Positions 1 through 9,151 are shown, counted from the stretch's first letter. The stretch is DNA of 64,000 nt from Saprospiraceae bacterium (GCA_020848995.1 JADLHA010000022.1:22003-86002); one strand, 5' to 3'. Numbers and translations are program-made. Notes: a model not told the origin generated them from the letters alone.

Positions 1-3000
1 GGCGAAGGTGCATCCGGGAATGTGTCATGCTGGGGTGTTTCTTCCTCCGGATCAACTCCCTGCTCAAACGATCCTTCGAGTTCGGGAAGAACGACGGTAA
101 ATTCAGATCCCCCCGCACTCCCCGGAGCTGGGCTTCTCACGGTGATCTCGCCATCCATCAAACGGATGAGTTCCCGGGTCAGGCTCAGCCCGATGCCGCT
201 GCCTTCATTTTTTGAAGTCTGGCTTTGGTTGATCTGATAAAACCGGTCGAAGACGTGAGCGATCTTGTCTTCAGGAATTCCAATACCCGTGTCTTTTACT
301 TTTATGGTGATCGATTGTCGCCGTTCGTCAGCACCAGAACGCAGGGCAATGGAGAAATAGACGTTTCCTCCCTGAGGAGTGAATTTTATGGCGTTGGACA
401 GGAGGTTGGAGACGACCTGCCGGAGTTTTTCCGGGTCGTAGTTGAAGAGCAGCTGATCGAGATCGGAGAGAAAATGCAGTTGGATGTTCTGGCTTATTCC
501 GAGCGTGTGAAATGACTCGAAGAGGTATTTGAAAAAACCGATGACGTCGCCGTGAACGGGATTCAGACTCATTTTTCCGCTATCCAGTTTAGACAAATCC
601 AGCAATTCATTGACCAGTTTGAGGAGGTTCTGACCGTTGCGCATGATCATCTCAAGACTTTTGCGAACGGATCCTTCCGACTGGTTAAATGCCTGCCTGG
701 CCATGCCGAGAATGATGGTCAAGGGGGTGCGGAATTCGTGGGTGATGTTGGTATACAATTGCGTGCGCACCGAATCCAGTTCTTTGATCCGTTCTGCTTC
801 GCGGGTTTCGAAGGCAAGCCGCGATTTCAGCTTTTCGCGATTGAGATAGAAGCGGAAGGAATTCCGGACCAAAAGGGCCAGGATTGCAGCATAGGTCAGC
901 CAGGCCCCCCAAGTTCTCCACCAGGGCGGCAGGACTACGATTTTCAATTCGGCGATATGGGGGCTCCAGATCCCCCGACTGTTAGAACCCTGCACCCGGA
1001 AGGTGTAGTTGCCCGGTGGCAGGTGCAGGTAAGTCGCCGTTCGGCGGGTTTTAGATTCCACCCAGTGTTCATCCGCGCCGATGAGCTGATATCGGTACAA
1101 ATTGTGTTTGGGTGAAGTAAAATCAAGAGAAGCAAATTCCAGGGTCAGAATGTCCTGTTCGTGAGTGAGGCAAATGGATGAAGAGGTTTCAATGGTGCTT
1201 TCCAATACGCCCGATTGCGGGTATTGTCTGACCGGTTCGTTGTTGATGAGTATGTTGGTAATGAAAACATGAGGCATATAGTCGATGGGAAGTACCTTTT
1301 CCGGACGAAATCGGTTGATGCCATTCACTCCTCCGAATCCAAGGGTTCCGTCGGGCATTTTTATGTAGGCCGAGGTGTTGAACTCATCGTCCTGCAAGCC
1401 GTCAGCCGAACTGAAATGCCGGATTACATATGGATCCGCATTCAAACTAAGGCAAAAGATCCCCTTATTGGAGCTGCCCCAGATGTTTCCCGCGGCGTCG
1501 CTCAGGATGCCGTAGACCACGTTGTTGGGCAGGCCCTGCTCAGTGGTCAGATGCAGGAACGAACCGCTCTGTTTGTCGAAGCGGTTGAGGCCACCGCCTT
1601 TCGTGGCAATCCAGATGTAGCGTTCCGGTTGCGCGGGATCTTCCAAAAAGCAGCTGACGTGATTGTAATTGAGTGAATTCCGGTCTTCTGGATTATTGGA
1701 ATACCATTTGAATTCCGGCTTGGCAGACCCCGGATTCTCAGATTTGGCAAATCCTTCCTGGCTTCCGATCCATAAAAAACCCTGGCGGTCTTCGTAAAGG
1801 ACCGTGGAGGAGGACTTCGAAGTTTCAGAATGCCCGGGCCGGTATTTATAATAATCGATCTGGCCCGAGGCGGGGTTCAGTCGCGTCAGCAGTCCTTCGA
1901 AACCTGCCATCCAGATATGGCCCTTCCGGTCTTCCATCATAGGTTGGGTTTCATCGAATTCCGCATGGAAAACATAGCGCTCCCTCTTTCCGGTATGGGG
2001 ATGCCAGGCAAACAGATCCGTTTCCAATTGAACCGGATCGTAAACTCTCCCGTAAAATGTAGCATTCCGGGCGATGAGGAGGCAATTTGGATTCGCTCCC
2101 TGGAAGGGAGTCCGGAGCGCCGTGGAATCCAGGCGCTTGGAGTCCCAGCTCTTCCAGTTGATCCTTCCGTGACTGACATACAACTGGTCAGGAGGATGGA
2201 TGACCATTTGGTTTACGCTGATCCCAGCCAACTGATGGTTGAACAGTGTCTTGTTGGGGTTGATCTTTAGCAGACCATATCCCCTGGTCCCCAACCAGAT
2301 CTGCCCGGACTGGTCCATAACCATGGAAGCGAGCGGCTTTTCCAGCAGTCGCTTGGGAGTCACCCGGCGATGAAGGGGAGCCTTGCTTGGCGTCCAGTGT
2401 TTCAAATCCAGGGCATACAGTCCGTAAATTTGATTGATCCAAAGCCGTCTGTTGGAATCGATCCAAAGCTTTTTGATCAGTTGGATGGAGCTGTCCAGAA
2501 GCAGGATTCGGGTGCCGTCAAACCAATAAATACCCGAGCGTTCGGAATTCGAAAAAAAAGCATGGCTCCCATCTTTGCAAAAAGTGGTAAACGAACAGCC
2601 TTCAAAAGCCGCAGAGAGCGTCATCGTGGTAGGGTCGAACCGGTAGATTTTGTCGGTTCCGCTGATCCAGCTTCGTCCTTGTCCATCCAGCGCGATACCG
2701 GCCACGTTCTGGTCTCCGGGCACCGGCCTTCTGCGGATCCGGGGGGTGGAATCCCTGTAAAAAGCGGATTCCGGAAGGCTGATGACATTCAGTCCACCTT
2801 TGTACACGCCAACGAGCATTTGCCCAAGGGTATCCTCACCGATGGCCCATATCCGGTTACCAGACAAACTGGTGGCATCTTCCGGCCGGTGTTGGATGCG
2901 CAGGAACCGGCCAGACTTTTTGTCGTATACGTTCAGGCCCGAATTCTCAGTTCCCGCCCAGATCCGGCCTTTGCGGTCTTCATGCAGACAGACGATGGTG

Positions 3001-3266
3001 TTGGAGGAAAGCGACCAGGGATCGTAGGGGTCATTGGTAAAGATTTTGAAATCATAGCCGTCGTAGCGATTGAGACCGTCCTTTGTGGCAACCCAGAGAA
3101 AGCCTTCCCGGTCCTGGAGCAAATCGTAGATCATGCCCTGGGACAGCCCCTGTTCGAGTGAGATAGACTCAAAATCCATTCCGCTCTGGGCAAAAAGAGT
3201 TCCCGTAAGCTGGTTTAATAAGCTCAGACAGGTCAGGAATAGCGGAAGCCGGAAAGGGGCGGGCAT
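1..3266 (-). CDS. Two-component propeller sensor histidine kinase (partial, C-terminus off the left edge)
   Basis: Reading the minus strand from ATG at 3266 gives an uninterrupted frame to the window edge (1,088 codons). It has a signal peptide (about residues 1-27), then a long periplasmic region of two-component-regulator propeller blades (repeats such as DREGFLWVATKDGLNRYDG and EDRKGRIWAGT). A Y_Y_Y domain ending PGNYTFRVQGSN follows, then one membrane segment near residues 783-800. The kinase has an H-box NITHEFRTPL with the phospho-acceptor His843, an N-box LRQVVSNLLSNAIKF and the G-boxes VKDTGIGIP and GSGIGLSLT. The frame continues past the ATPase domain, so a receiver and AraC-type output domain (HTCS architecture) may lie outside the window. 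Such proteins usually sense a polysaccharide breakdown product in the periplasm; no ligand can be named here. Confidence 0.93.
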   Translation of the reverse strand, partial: MPAPFRLPLFLTCLSLLNQLTGTLFAQSGMDFESISLEQGLSQGMIYDLLQDREGFLWVATKDGLNRYDGYDFKIFTNDPYDPWSLSSNTIVCLHEDRKGRIWAGTENSGLNVYDKKSGRFLRIQHRPEDATSLSGNRIWAIGEDTLGQMLVGVYKGGLNVISLPESAFYRDSTPRIRRRPVPGDQNVAGIALDGQGRSWISGTDKIYRFDPTTMTLSAAFEGCSFTTFCKDGSHAFFSNSERSGIYWFDGTRILLLDSSIQLIKKLWIDSNRRLWINQIYGLYALDLKHWTPSKAPLHRRVTPKRLLEKPLASMVMDQSGQIWLGTRGYGLLKINPNKTLFNHQLAGISVNQMVIHPPDQLYVSHGRINWKSWDSKRLDSTALRTPFQGANPNCLLIARNATFYGRVYDPVQLETDLFAWHPHTGKRERYVFHAEFDETQPMMEDRKGHIWMAGFEGLLTRLNPASGQIDYYKYRPGHSETSKSSSTVLYEDRQGFLWIGSQEGFAKSENPGSAKPEFKWYSNNPEDRNSLNYNHVSCFLEDPAQPERYIWIATKGGGLNRFDKQSGSFLHLTTEQGLPNNVVYGILSDAAGNIWGSSNKGIFCLSLNADPYVIRHFSSADGLQDDEFNTSAYIKMPDGTLGFGGVNGINRFRPEKVLPIDYMPHVFITNILINNEPVRQYPQSGVLESTIETSSSICLTHEQDILTLEFASLDFTSPKHNLYRYQLIGADEHWVESKTRRTATYLHLPPGNYTFRVQGSNSRGIWSPHIAELKIVVLPPWWRTWGAWLTYAAILALLVRNSFRFYLNREKLKSRLAFETREAERIKELDSVRTQLYTNITHEFRTPLTIILGMARQAFNQSEGSVRKSLEMIMRNGQNLLKLVNELLDLSKLDSGKMSLNPVHGDVIGFFKYLFESFHTLGISQNIQLHFLSDLDQLLFNYDPEKLRQVVSNLLSNAIKFTPQGGNVYFSIALRSGADERRQSITIKVKDTGIGIPEDKIAHVFDRFYQINQSQTSKNEGSGIGLSLTRELIRLMDGEITVRSPAPGSAGGSEFTVVLPELEGSFEQGVDPEEETPQHDTFPDAPS

Positions 3267-3340
3267 TTCGGTTTCAAATCTATAAAAAGCTGCCTAAAAC
3301 CGCAGAGAACAGGGGAATTAGCGGCCGGTTTCCGTTCAAA

Positions 3341-3499
3341 ATGACAGAAAAATCCGGTACGTGCAAGAAATGTCCGGTCAATTGCAAGCTGCATCCGGTC
3401 GATGGGGACGAATGTCCTTTTCGACTGACCCACCTCGTCGCACCTTTGAACGGTCAAACGGCAGAAGCCTGGTCTTTAACAGAAAACATAACCCACTAG
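3341..3499 (+). CDS. Possible small cysteine-rich protein (52 aa)
   Basis: A 52-codon frame starts with ATG at 3341 and stops one base before the ATG of the following TonB-C gene. It encodes four cysteines in its first 27 residues (CKKCPVNCKLHPVDGDEC), a spacing that could bind a metal or form disulfides, and it has no signal peptide. The spacing to the next gene would allow translational coupling. I recognise no family and the frame is short enough to occur by chance. The alternative is that this is simply the leader between the divergent kinase and the TonB-C gene. Confidence 0.35.
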   Translation: MTEKSGTCKKCPVNCKLHPVDGDECPFRLTHLVAPLNGQTAEAWSLTENITH

Positions 3500-3500
3500 T

Positions 3501-3962
3501 ATGAAAAACTCAATCTGCATTTCCACCCTCCTGGTACTCCTCGGTATGATGGTCAGCCAGGTTTTGGATGCTCAGGAAGCATCGTTATCCGATCCGCAGG
3601 TACTTGCCAGCGCATCGCTTACGACAGGCAGCTCCCGAAACCATGCGGATGCTCAAACCATTCGTCTGGATGAAGGCATCAAAACGCCCTCTTTTGACCA
3701 TCTCGCCCAGTATTTTGCAGAACACCTCGAATACCCGGAACTCGCCCGTCAGAACGGTGTGGAGGGCGAACTCAAAATGCAATTGGTCATCTCCCCGGAA
3801 GGAAGCGTAATAGAAGCCAGGGTGTTGCAAGGATTGGGGCTGGGTTGCGACGAAGCTGCCCAGCAGATGGCCCTACGGATGCCTTCCTGGACGCCAGCGT
3901 CCAATTACGGGGTGCCCGTAAAAGGGAAAGCCATCGTCGTAGTGATGTTTAGACTGATTTAG
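3501..3962 (+). CDS. Small periplasmic TonB C-terminal-domain protein
   Basis: This 153-residue protein has a signal peptide (cleavage likely after VLDAQ, about residue 26) and a TonB C-terminal domain over about residues 65-152. The domain shows the usual EYPELARQNGVEGELKMQLVI block and the later VKGKAIVVVMFRL strand. There is no N-terminal membrane anchor longer than a signal peptide and no proline-rich spacer, so it differs from the true TonB at 47-48 kb. It probably binds a TonB box or another envelope partner without itself bridging the periplasm (inference). A strong hairpin follows at 4041-4079. Confidence 0.85.
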   Translation: MKNSICISTLLVLLGMMVSQVLDAQEASLSDPQVLASASLTTGSSRNHADAQTIRLDEGIKTPSFDHLAQYFAEHLEYPELARQNGVEGELKMQLVISPEGSVIEARVLQGLGLGCDEAAQQMALRMPSWTPASNYGVPVKGKAIVVVMFRLI

Positions 3963-4316
3963 GTAAAAGACCAGTTCCTGCGGAATGCAGGGAATCCCGC
4001 CCAACCCAATTGAAATAGAGCGTCAATTCATAAGGATACTCCCCCTTTGTCCAGCCTGGTCAGAGGGGGTTTGTCTTTTGGAAGCTATTGCAGTTTACCC
4101 GTAAGCAGTTTTACAAAAACTATCAACGCAGCACTTCCTGATTTTTGGAGTTCCGTTATTGACCAAACGGTTTGCTATTCTGAGCGATAGAGCTTCTAAA
4201 GTAAAAAACGCAAAGGCCTATCCGGAGTCTTTGTATCCTGAGGTTGTGTGAATAGAATGCTGCTTTCCGGGTGGCAGATGTGCTGGGTCAACCTTTGGTG
4301 TATCTTTAGAACTCTT
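3963..4316. other. Intergenic stretch
   Basis: This 354-base stretch separates the TonB-C gene from the glycosyltransferase. Its first part holds the terminator at 4041-4079; the second part is AT-richer and must contain the promoter of the glycosyltransferase. The best promoter match is TATCTTTA just upstream of ATG 4317 (7 of 8 positions of TAnnTTTG). I see no other gene or repeat. Confidence 0.6.
4041..4079 (+). terminator. Intrinsic terminator after TonB-C gene
   Basis: A 9-bp stem (CCCCCTTTG pairing with CAGAGGGGG, one G-T pair) encloses an 11-base loop and is followed by the T-rich run TTTGTCTTTT. It lies 78 bases after the stop codon of the plus-strand TonB-C gene, so it fits termination of that transcript. 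Confidence 0.8.
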
Positions 4317-6005
4317 ATGAAAAACATCTATATTGAGCGTCCTTATCATTTACTGTTCGGACTGGCCACTCTGGTCAATATCATTGGTATATTATTTATA
4401 CCCCTCATGGATGTGGACGCTACTCAATACGCTTCCATAAGCCTTGAGATGCTGCAAAGCGGAAATTACCTGCAGTTGATGAACCATTACCAGGATTACC
4501 TCGACAAACCTCCATTTCTATTCTGGACAGCGGCTCTTTCCTATAAAATTTTTGGTGTTTCAGCCTGGGCTTACCGTTTGCCGTCATTTCTGTTCAGCTT
4601 ATTGGGAGTTTACTCAACTTATAAATTGACGGGGTTATTTTATAATAAACGTGCTGCCTTAAACGCGGCACTGATACTTTATACCTCTCAGGCTCTTTTC
4701 CTGATCCACCACGACGTAAGAACCGATACCATTTTAACAGCGACCGTTGTATTTTCTACCTGGCAGTTCATTGAGTATTTGCGATACCATTCCTGGCCAA
4801 ACTTCATCGGCGCATTTGTTGGAATTGGAATTGGAATGCTTGAAAAGGGACCGCTCGGCTTGGTGGTACCGGCAGCAGCCGTTGGTTCACACATTCTTGT
4901 CACACGCGAATGGAAATACATATTTAAATGGCAGTGGTTGGCAGGTTTGGCCATTGTTGGCCTGATGTTGCTTCCCATGTTCATTGGCTTGTATCAGCAG
5001 TTTGATCTGCAACCGGAGAAAATCGTAAATGGAAGGAGTGGCGTGTCTGGCATTCGCTTTTTCCTATGGGAACAAAGCTTTGGCCGCATCACTGGAGAAA
5101 ATGTCTGGAAGGACGATTCAACACCCTTGTTTTTCACCCATAGCTTTTTGTGGTCCTTCCTCCCCTGGTCGGTATTGGCCCTGGTAGCCTTCTATTTGAA
5201 ATGCAGAGACCTGATATCTTGTCGTTTCCATTCCAAAGATCAGGAGTTCCTCAGTCTTGGCGCGTTCATCATTCCCTTTGCTGCACTTTCCTTGTCGCAG
5301 TATAAATTGCCCCATTATGTATTTGTGACTTATCCATTCGCGGCTATTTTTACAGCAGCCTGGCTTGATAAGCCGTTTAACCGGGAAAACAGCGTCTGGA
5401 AAATAGTATCGACTACACAATATGTCTTATCCGCATTGCTGATTGTGTCGGGCATTGCTTTGAACGCTTGGGCCTTTCCCTTTTTTCAAAACATTTGGGT
5501 TCTGATCCCTATGGCAATGATTTTAGTTGTCATGATTTTACAATATAAAATTAACACAAAGGATGTCATTTTAAGGATGATCACGTTGACAGCCATGTCT
5601 GGAATTTTTCTGAACTTTTTATTGAACAGCCACTTGTATCCTGGGATATTGAAGTATCAGGCAGGGACACAAATTGCAAATTACCTTGACAGAAGGGAAC
5701 TTCGCCCAGAGATCTGTTACGCATTCAAAGAAAGGAATTTTGCCCTGGATGCCTGCAGCGGCATAATCTGGAAAGACGGTTCCACCGAAATCCTTGCTGA
5801 AGTATTTAAAAAGGAAAAAGAAATATGGCTGTATACCAATGAAGAAGGATTCAATGAACTCAATAAGATGTTTCTGCAAATGGAGGTGAAAGAATTCCCA
5901 CATTTTCACCCAACCAAGCTGAGTATGCAATTCCTAAATCCGGACACAAGGTTGTCATCTTTGAAACGGCGTTATCTGATTCATCTGAAAGACCAGCAAA
6001 ACTGA
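4317..6005 (+). CDS. Family-39 (ArnT-like) membrane glycosyltransferase
   Basis: The 562-residue product is a multi-pass membrane protein of the GT39/ArnT/PMT superfamily, which transfers sugars from polyprenyl-phosphate donors on the periplasmic face. The first periplasmic loop has the expected acidic motif (MDVDATQYASISLEML) and the DKPPFLFW motif near residue 65. About ten to twelve hydrophobic segments follow, then a soluble C-terminal domain of about 110 residues. ATG 4317 is preferred over an upstream GTG at 4248 because the first helix starts right after it. The gene is visibly AT-richer than its neighbours, suggesting horizontal acquisition or relaxed codon use. The target (lipid A, glycan or protein) cannot be told from sequence. 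Confidence 0.9.
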   Translation: MKNIYIERPYHLLFGLATLVNIIGILFIPLMDVDATQYASISLEMLQSGNYLQLMNHYQDYLDKPPFLFWTAALSYKIFGVSAWAYRLPSFLFSLLGVYSTYKLTGLFYNKRAALNAALILYTSQALFLIHHDVRTDTILTATVVFSTWQFIEYLRYHSWPNFIGAFVGIGIGMLEKGPLGLVVPAAAVGSHILVTREWKYIFKWQWLAGLAIVGLMLLPMFIGLYQQFDLQPEKIVNGRSGVSGIRFFLWEQSFGRITGENVWKDDSTPLFFTHSFLWSFLPWSVLALVAFYLKCRDLISCRFHSKDQEFLSLGAFIIPFAALSLSQYKLPHYVFVTYPFAAIFTAAWLDKPFNRENSVWKIVSTTQYVLSALLIVSGIALNAWAFPFFQNIWVLIPMAMILVVMILQYKINTKDVILRMITLTAMSGIFLNFLLNSHLYPGILKYQAGTQIANYLDRRELRPEICYAFKERNFALDACSGIIWKDGSTEILAEVFKKEKEIWLYTNEEGFNELNKMFLQMEVKEFPHFHPTKLSMQFLNPDTRLSSLKRRYLIHLKDQQN

Positions 6006-6203
6006 GTTGATAAAGACACATCGAATAACTCCTCCTTTCTCCAGTCTCCCCGCCCGGGCTGGCTGGCGCAATAGGGGGGGCAAAGTGCCCTGAAGTCGCG
6101 GGGTGCTCGGAATGCCCACCCTTCATGCAGTAGCGTGGAATTTATTTGCCTACCGGAGCGGGTTGGAGGTCCATGTTTATTTTTGCAGGAGCAGACAAGG
6201 CTT

Positions 6204-7466
6204 ATGCTAGAGCACATGACCGAATTCATCCTATCTGACCTCGGACTGAGGACGATCATCATATCCATCCTGGTAGGTGCCATGTGCGGAATGCTCGGGT
6301 GTTTTATCGTTCTGAGAAACATGGCCATGATCGGAGATGCGCTTTCACATGCCATTTTGCCTGGAATTGTTGCAGCTTTTGCCCTGGTGGGCTATTCCAC
6401 CCTTGGCTTTTTTGCAGGTTCCGTCATTGCGGGCCTATCCTCTGCCGTACTCATCACCTGGCTTCAGCAAAAGATGAACGTCCGCAACGACGCTGCGATA
6501 GGAATCGTTTTTACGTTCATGTTTAGCGTCGGCATCATCGGCATATCCTGGATCAGTGGCAAACAAGGGGTGCACCTCGACCTCAAGGATTTCCTATTCG
6601 GCAACCTGCTGTCGGTTTCCGCCGAGGACCTGACGATGACGGCCATACTTTTTTGCGTCGTGGCATCCTTCATTGCCGTTTGTTACCGGCCACTGTTTGT
6701 CACCACGTTTCAGCCAACTCTTTCGGGTACACTGGGCATCAACCGCACCCTGTTGCACTACCTGCTGATGCTCATGTTGAGCCTGGCTGTAGTGGCATCG
6801 CTTCGCAGCGTAGGCGTCATACTCGTCGTATCGATGCTGATCACTCCGGCTTCAGCCGCATTGTTGCTGTCGAACGAGCTGCCTCGCGTCATCGGATGGT
6901 CCTCACTGCTCGGTGCCGTTTCGGCCCTCTCCGGTCTTTTTGCATCCATAGCCTTTGATTTTCCCGCAGGTCCTTCCATGGCTGTCATGGCAACTGCATT
7001 TTACGGGTTGATCGTCCTGTTCGCACCCGGAAAGGGTTTGTTGGCTAAATACATCCAGAGCCACCGCCTAAAAAAACGCATCCTCATTGAAGATGTCCTC
7101 AAGCAAACCCTCCAGCTTGGGGAAGGTGCGGGTGCCGATCCAAGGACATTTTCCGATGTAAGCGGCACGTCGATCGGCACGTTGAATCGTTGTTTTGATC
7201 GCCTGGTCCGGCTTGGATTGTATGAACAAAAAGGAAAACTGTTTTACCTCACTTCCCTCGGACATACGCGGGCTCTCCAACTGGTTCGTGCCCACCGCCT
7301 TTGGGAAACCTTCCTCGTCGAAGAACTGGGGCTATCGGCCGACCAGATCCACGAGGATGCCGAACGCATCGAACACTACCTGAGTGAAGAAGACCTTCAC
7401 AAACTCGACGAGCAGCTCGGGTTCCCGGAAAAGGACCCGCACGGCTCCCCCATCCCCAAAGCCTGA
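6204..7466 (+). CDS. Metal ABC transporter permease fused to a DtxR-type metalloregulator
   Basis: The first about 275 residues are an ABC-3 permease (ZnuB/MntB/YtgC type): eight or so membrane helices, a GDALSHAILPGIV segment and a final helix near FPAGPSMAVMATAFYG. After a basic linker (about residue 285) comes a cytoplasmic DtxR/MntR-like module. It has a winged helix ending LVRLGLYEQKGKLFYLT and a dimerisation/metal domain with the family signatures VRAHRLWETFLVEEL, HEDAERIEH and DPHGSPIP. The same fusion is known in Chlamydia as YtgCR, where the regulator half is released by proteolysis. No ATPase or solute-binding protein lies next to it here. ATG 6204 follows an AAGG-containing spacer; an upstream GTG at 6135 is less likely. 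Confidence 0.9.
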   Translation: MLEHMTEFILSDLGLRTIIISILVGAMCGMLGCFIVLRNMAMIGDALSHAILPGIVAAFALVGYSTLGFFAGSVIAGLSSAVLITWLQQKMNVRNDAAIGIVFTFMFSVGIIGISWISGKQGVHLDLKDFLFGNLLSVSAEDLTMTAILFCVVASFIAVCYRPLFVTTFQPTLSGTLGINRTLLHYLLMLMLSLAVVASLRSVGVILVVSMLITPASAALLLSNELPRVIGWSSLLGAVSALSGLFASIAFDFPAGPSMAVMATAFYGLIVLFAPGKGLLAKYIQSHRLKKRILIEDVLKQTLQLGEGAGADPRTFSDVSGTSIGTLNRCFDRLVRLGLYEQKGKLFYLTSLGHTRALQLVRAHRLWETFLVEELGLSADQIHEDAERIEHYLSEEDLHKLDEQLGFPEKDPHGSPIPKA

Positions 7467-7524
7467 TCACAATTCATCCGGACGGTTTGTCCAGGTATTG
7501 GTAACTTTATCGGCAAACGACTGA

Positions 7525-8193
7525 ATGATGCCCCTGTCAAACGACCACACCTCTCCTGAGCATTCCATGATCATTTCCTACATGACCCTGCGCAAAGCTG
7601 TGGGCATCCTGGGCATGATCATGCCCCTCGTACTTTCCGTTGGCTACGTGCTCGCGGGACAAGGCACTGAAATCAAAGCGAGCATCAGCCATTATTACCA
7701 CAGTCCCATGCGCGATTTCTTTGTGGGGCTCCTCAGCGCTGTAGGGCTTTTCATGTTTTGCTACAAAGGACCTGAAAAAGTCGACGGGATTGCTGGCAAC
7801 CTGGCGGGGACTTTTGCCATCGGCACGGCTCTGCTGCCAACCTATCACGGCGGGATCCCACCTGATGAGGCCGCGATCCTGATCGGCCAATTTCATCTGG
7901 CTGCAGCCACCGCCTTTTTTCTGGTACTCAGCTATTTCTCCCTTTGTCTCTTTACAAAAACTAAAACGGGCCAGGTACCAGGACGCATGAAACTCAAACG
8001 CAACCGCGTTTACCGGATTTGTGGGGTTGCCATGCTCGTCTTTCTGACGCTGATTGCCCTTTACCTGGTATTGTTGAAGGGGAGGATTCCATGGCTCGAT
8101 CAGGTCAAACCGGTTTTTTGGTTTGAAACCTTTGCGCTCTGGGCCTTTGGGATTTCCTGGCTCACCAAAGGAGAACTGATCCTTGGAGACTGA
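7525..8193 (+). CDS. Conserved six-helix membrane protein (DUF998-like)
   Basis: A 222-residue integral membrane protein with about six hydrophobic helices and the motif ISHYYHSPMRDFFVG after the first helix. Similar proteins are scattered through Bacteroidota and Proteobacteria without an assigned function; the likeness to DUF998 is from memory of the motif pattern. Two adjacent ATG codons (7525, 7528) are available. A TAACTTTA element at 7502-7509 lies at a suitable distance for a promoter. The gene stands alone between the permease-regulator fusion and a convergent small-protein gene. Confidence 0.75.
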   Translation: MMPLSNDHTSPEHSMIISYMTLRKAVGILGMIMPLVLSVGYVLAGQGTEIKASISHYYHSPMRDFFVGLLSAVGLFMFCYKGPEKVDGIAGNLAGTFAIGTALLPTYHGGIPPDEAAILIGQFHLAAATAFFLVLSYFSLCLFTKTKTGQVPGRMKLKRNRVYRICGVAMLVFLTLIALYLVLLKGRIPWLDQVKPVFWFETFALWAFGISWLTKGELILGD

Positions 8194-8254
8194 CGAAACT
8201 TGCTCCTTCCGCGGGGCGACGGTCGAATTTACAACCGCCCTTGTTGCGTATCCC

Positions 8255-8286
8255 CAAAACAAAAAAGCCTGCAGGGCGCAGGCTTT
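8255..8286 (-). terminator. Intrinsic terminator for the 8308-8928 gene
   Basis: A 9-bp perfect stem (AAAGCCTGC and GCAGGCTTT, loop AGGGC) is followed on the minus strand by TTTTTTGTTTT. It sits 22 bases past the stop codon of the minus-strand gene. On the plus strand the T-run is short, so it may also act, more weakly, for the convergent membrane-protein gene. Confidence 0.85.
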
Positions 8287-8307
8287 CCATTCGTTGATGG
8301 TTTCGAG

Positions 8308-8928
8308 TCAAAGCAGGTTTATCATCCCTTTGGAAACATGTTCGTATTTGCCTCCCGCGTAATTGAGCTGACGGAAAAGCGTGCGGGCGATTCGCGGGCC
8401 ATTGGTCGACATCAGTGAAGCCATCGCAAAATAAAAACGGATGTCATCCAGAAATTCAACTTTGGTCGGATTGCTCTGCAAAGCCACGCGCTTGTTCAAC
8501 TGGCTCAACCGCTCCGTAGCACTTCCATAGGCACCCCGGAAAAGTTGTGTAAGTGCCAGGTAAAATGCAGATCGCTCGTCGTCCGGGTGCAATTCATTGT
8601 AAACCCGAAAATGCCTCATTGCCAGTTCAAATTCGTAACGCTCAAAGTGCCCTTTGGCCTTCATGAATAGTTCCGCATCGGGGTCGCACGTAGCCGTAGA
8701 GGCAGGGATGGTGCTTGCAGAAATGATGCACCCGCCCTCCAAATAGGCAAACCGGGTGTTGATAACATCCTGCATCAATACGGGGAGTAAAGATTGCAGG
8801 TTGCCGGAATGGGCTGGAATCTCCCATGAAGCAGGTCTGATTTGCTTAAAATTTTGCTGTGAAACCGCCAAGGTTGCGCAGATTAAAAGGATACCCAGGA
8901 TACTCAAAAGACTCATCGAAGTTTTCAT
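8308..8928 (-). CDS. Secreted protein with TPR-like repeat region
   Basis: The 206-residue product has a signal peptide (cleavage near TLAVSQQN). Its helical C-terminal two thirds includes one clear TPR-like unit (AKGHFERYEFELAMRHFRVYNELHPDDERSAFYLAL). Two cysteines around residues 67-81 could form a disulfide. The size-and-count pattern resembles the periplasmic halves of Bacteroidota anti-sigma-associated TPR proteins, but no sigma gene is adjacent. Function unknown; role in the periplasm is inferred only from the signal peptide. Confidence 0.7.
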   Translation of the reverse strand: MKTSMSLLSILGILLICATLAVSQQNFKQIRPASWEIPAHSGNLQSLLPVLMQDVINTRFAYLEGGCIISASTIPASTATCDPDAELFMKAKGHFERYEFELAMRHFRVYNELHPDDERSAFYLALTQLFRGAYGSATERLSQLNKRVALQSNPTKVEFLDDIRFYFAMASLMSTNGPRIARTLFRQLNYAGGKYEHVSKGMINLL

Positions 8929-9094
8929 GGTCGAATTATTAAATTGTGATTGGTTTTACTTTTTCAGGATGGGAGATCATTTTCTCCACCCTGATCAACT
9001 TACATTATTATGGTGCAGATCCCATCAATTATTTAAGGTCGATGCTCATTTTTTTTCAAATATTTTTCGTCAACTCCAACGGGACTACTACAAA

Positions 9095-9126
9095 TGGAGA
9101 AGGCGCTGCATTCAGCGCCTTCTCCA
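9095..9126 (-). terminator. Perfect 14-bp hairpin, probable terminator of the 9152-9481 gene
   Basis: TGGAGAAGGCGCTG and its exact complement CAGCGCCTTCTCCA flank a CATT loop. The hairpin begins 26 bases after the stop of the minus-strand gene; on that strand it is followed only by TTTG, so the T-run is short. The very stable stem could also protect the transcript 3' end. Confidence 0.65.
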
Positions 9127-9151
9127 AGATATAGGGTATGCAGGCTATTGA

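Noticed and set aside
225..3161. Several plus-strand open frames of 96-263 codons across the left end
   Set aside because: They are shadows opposite the sensor kinase; the minus-strand frame carries the propeller, Y_Y_Y and kinase motifs throughout.
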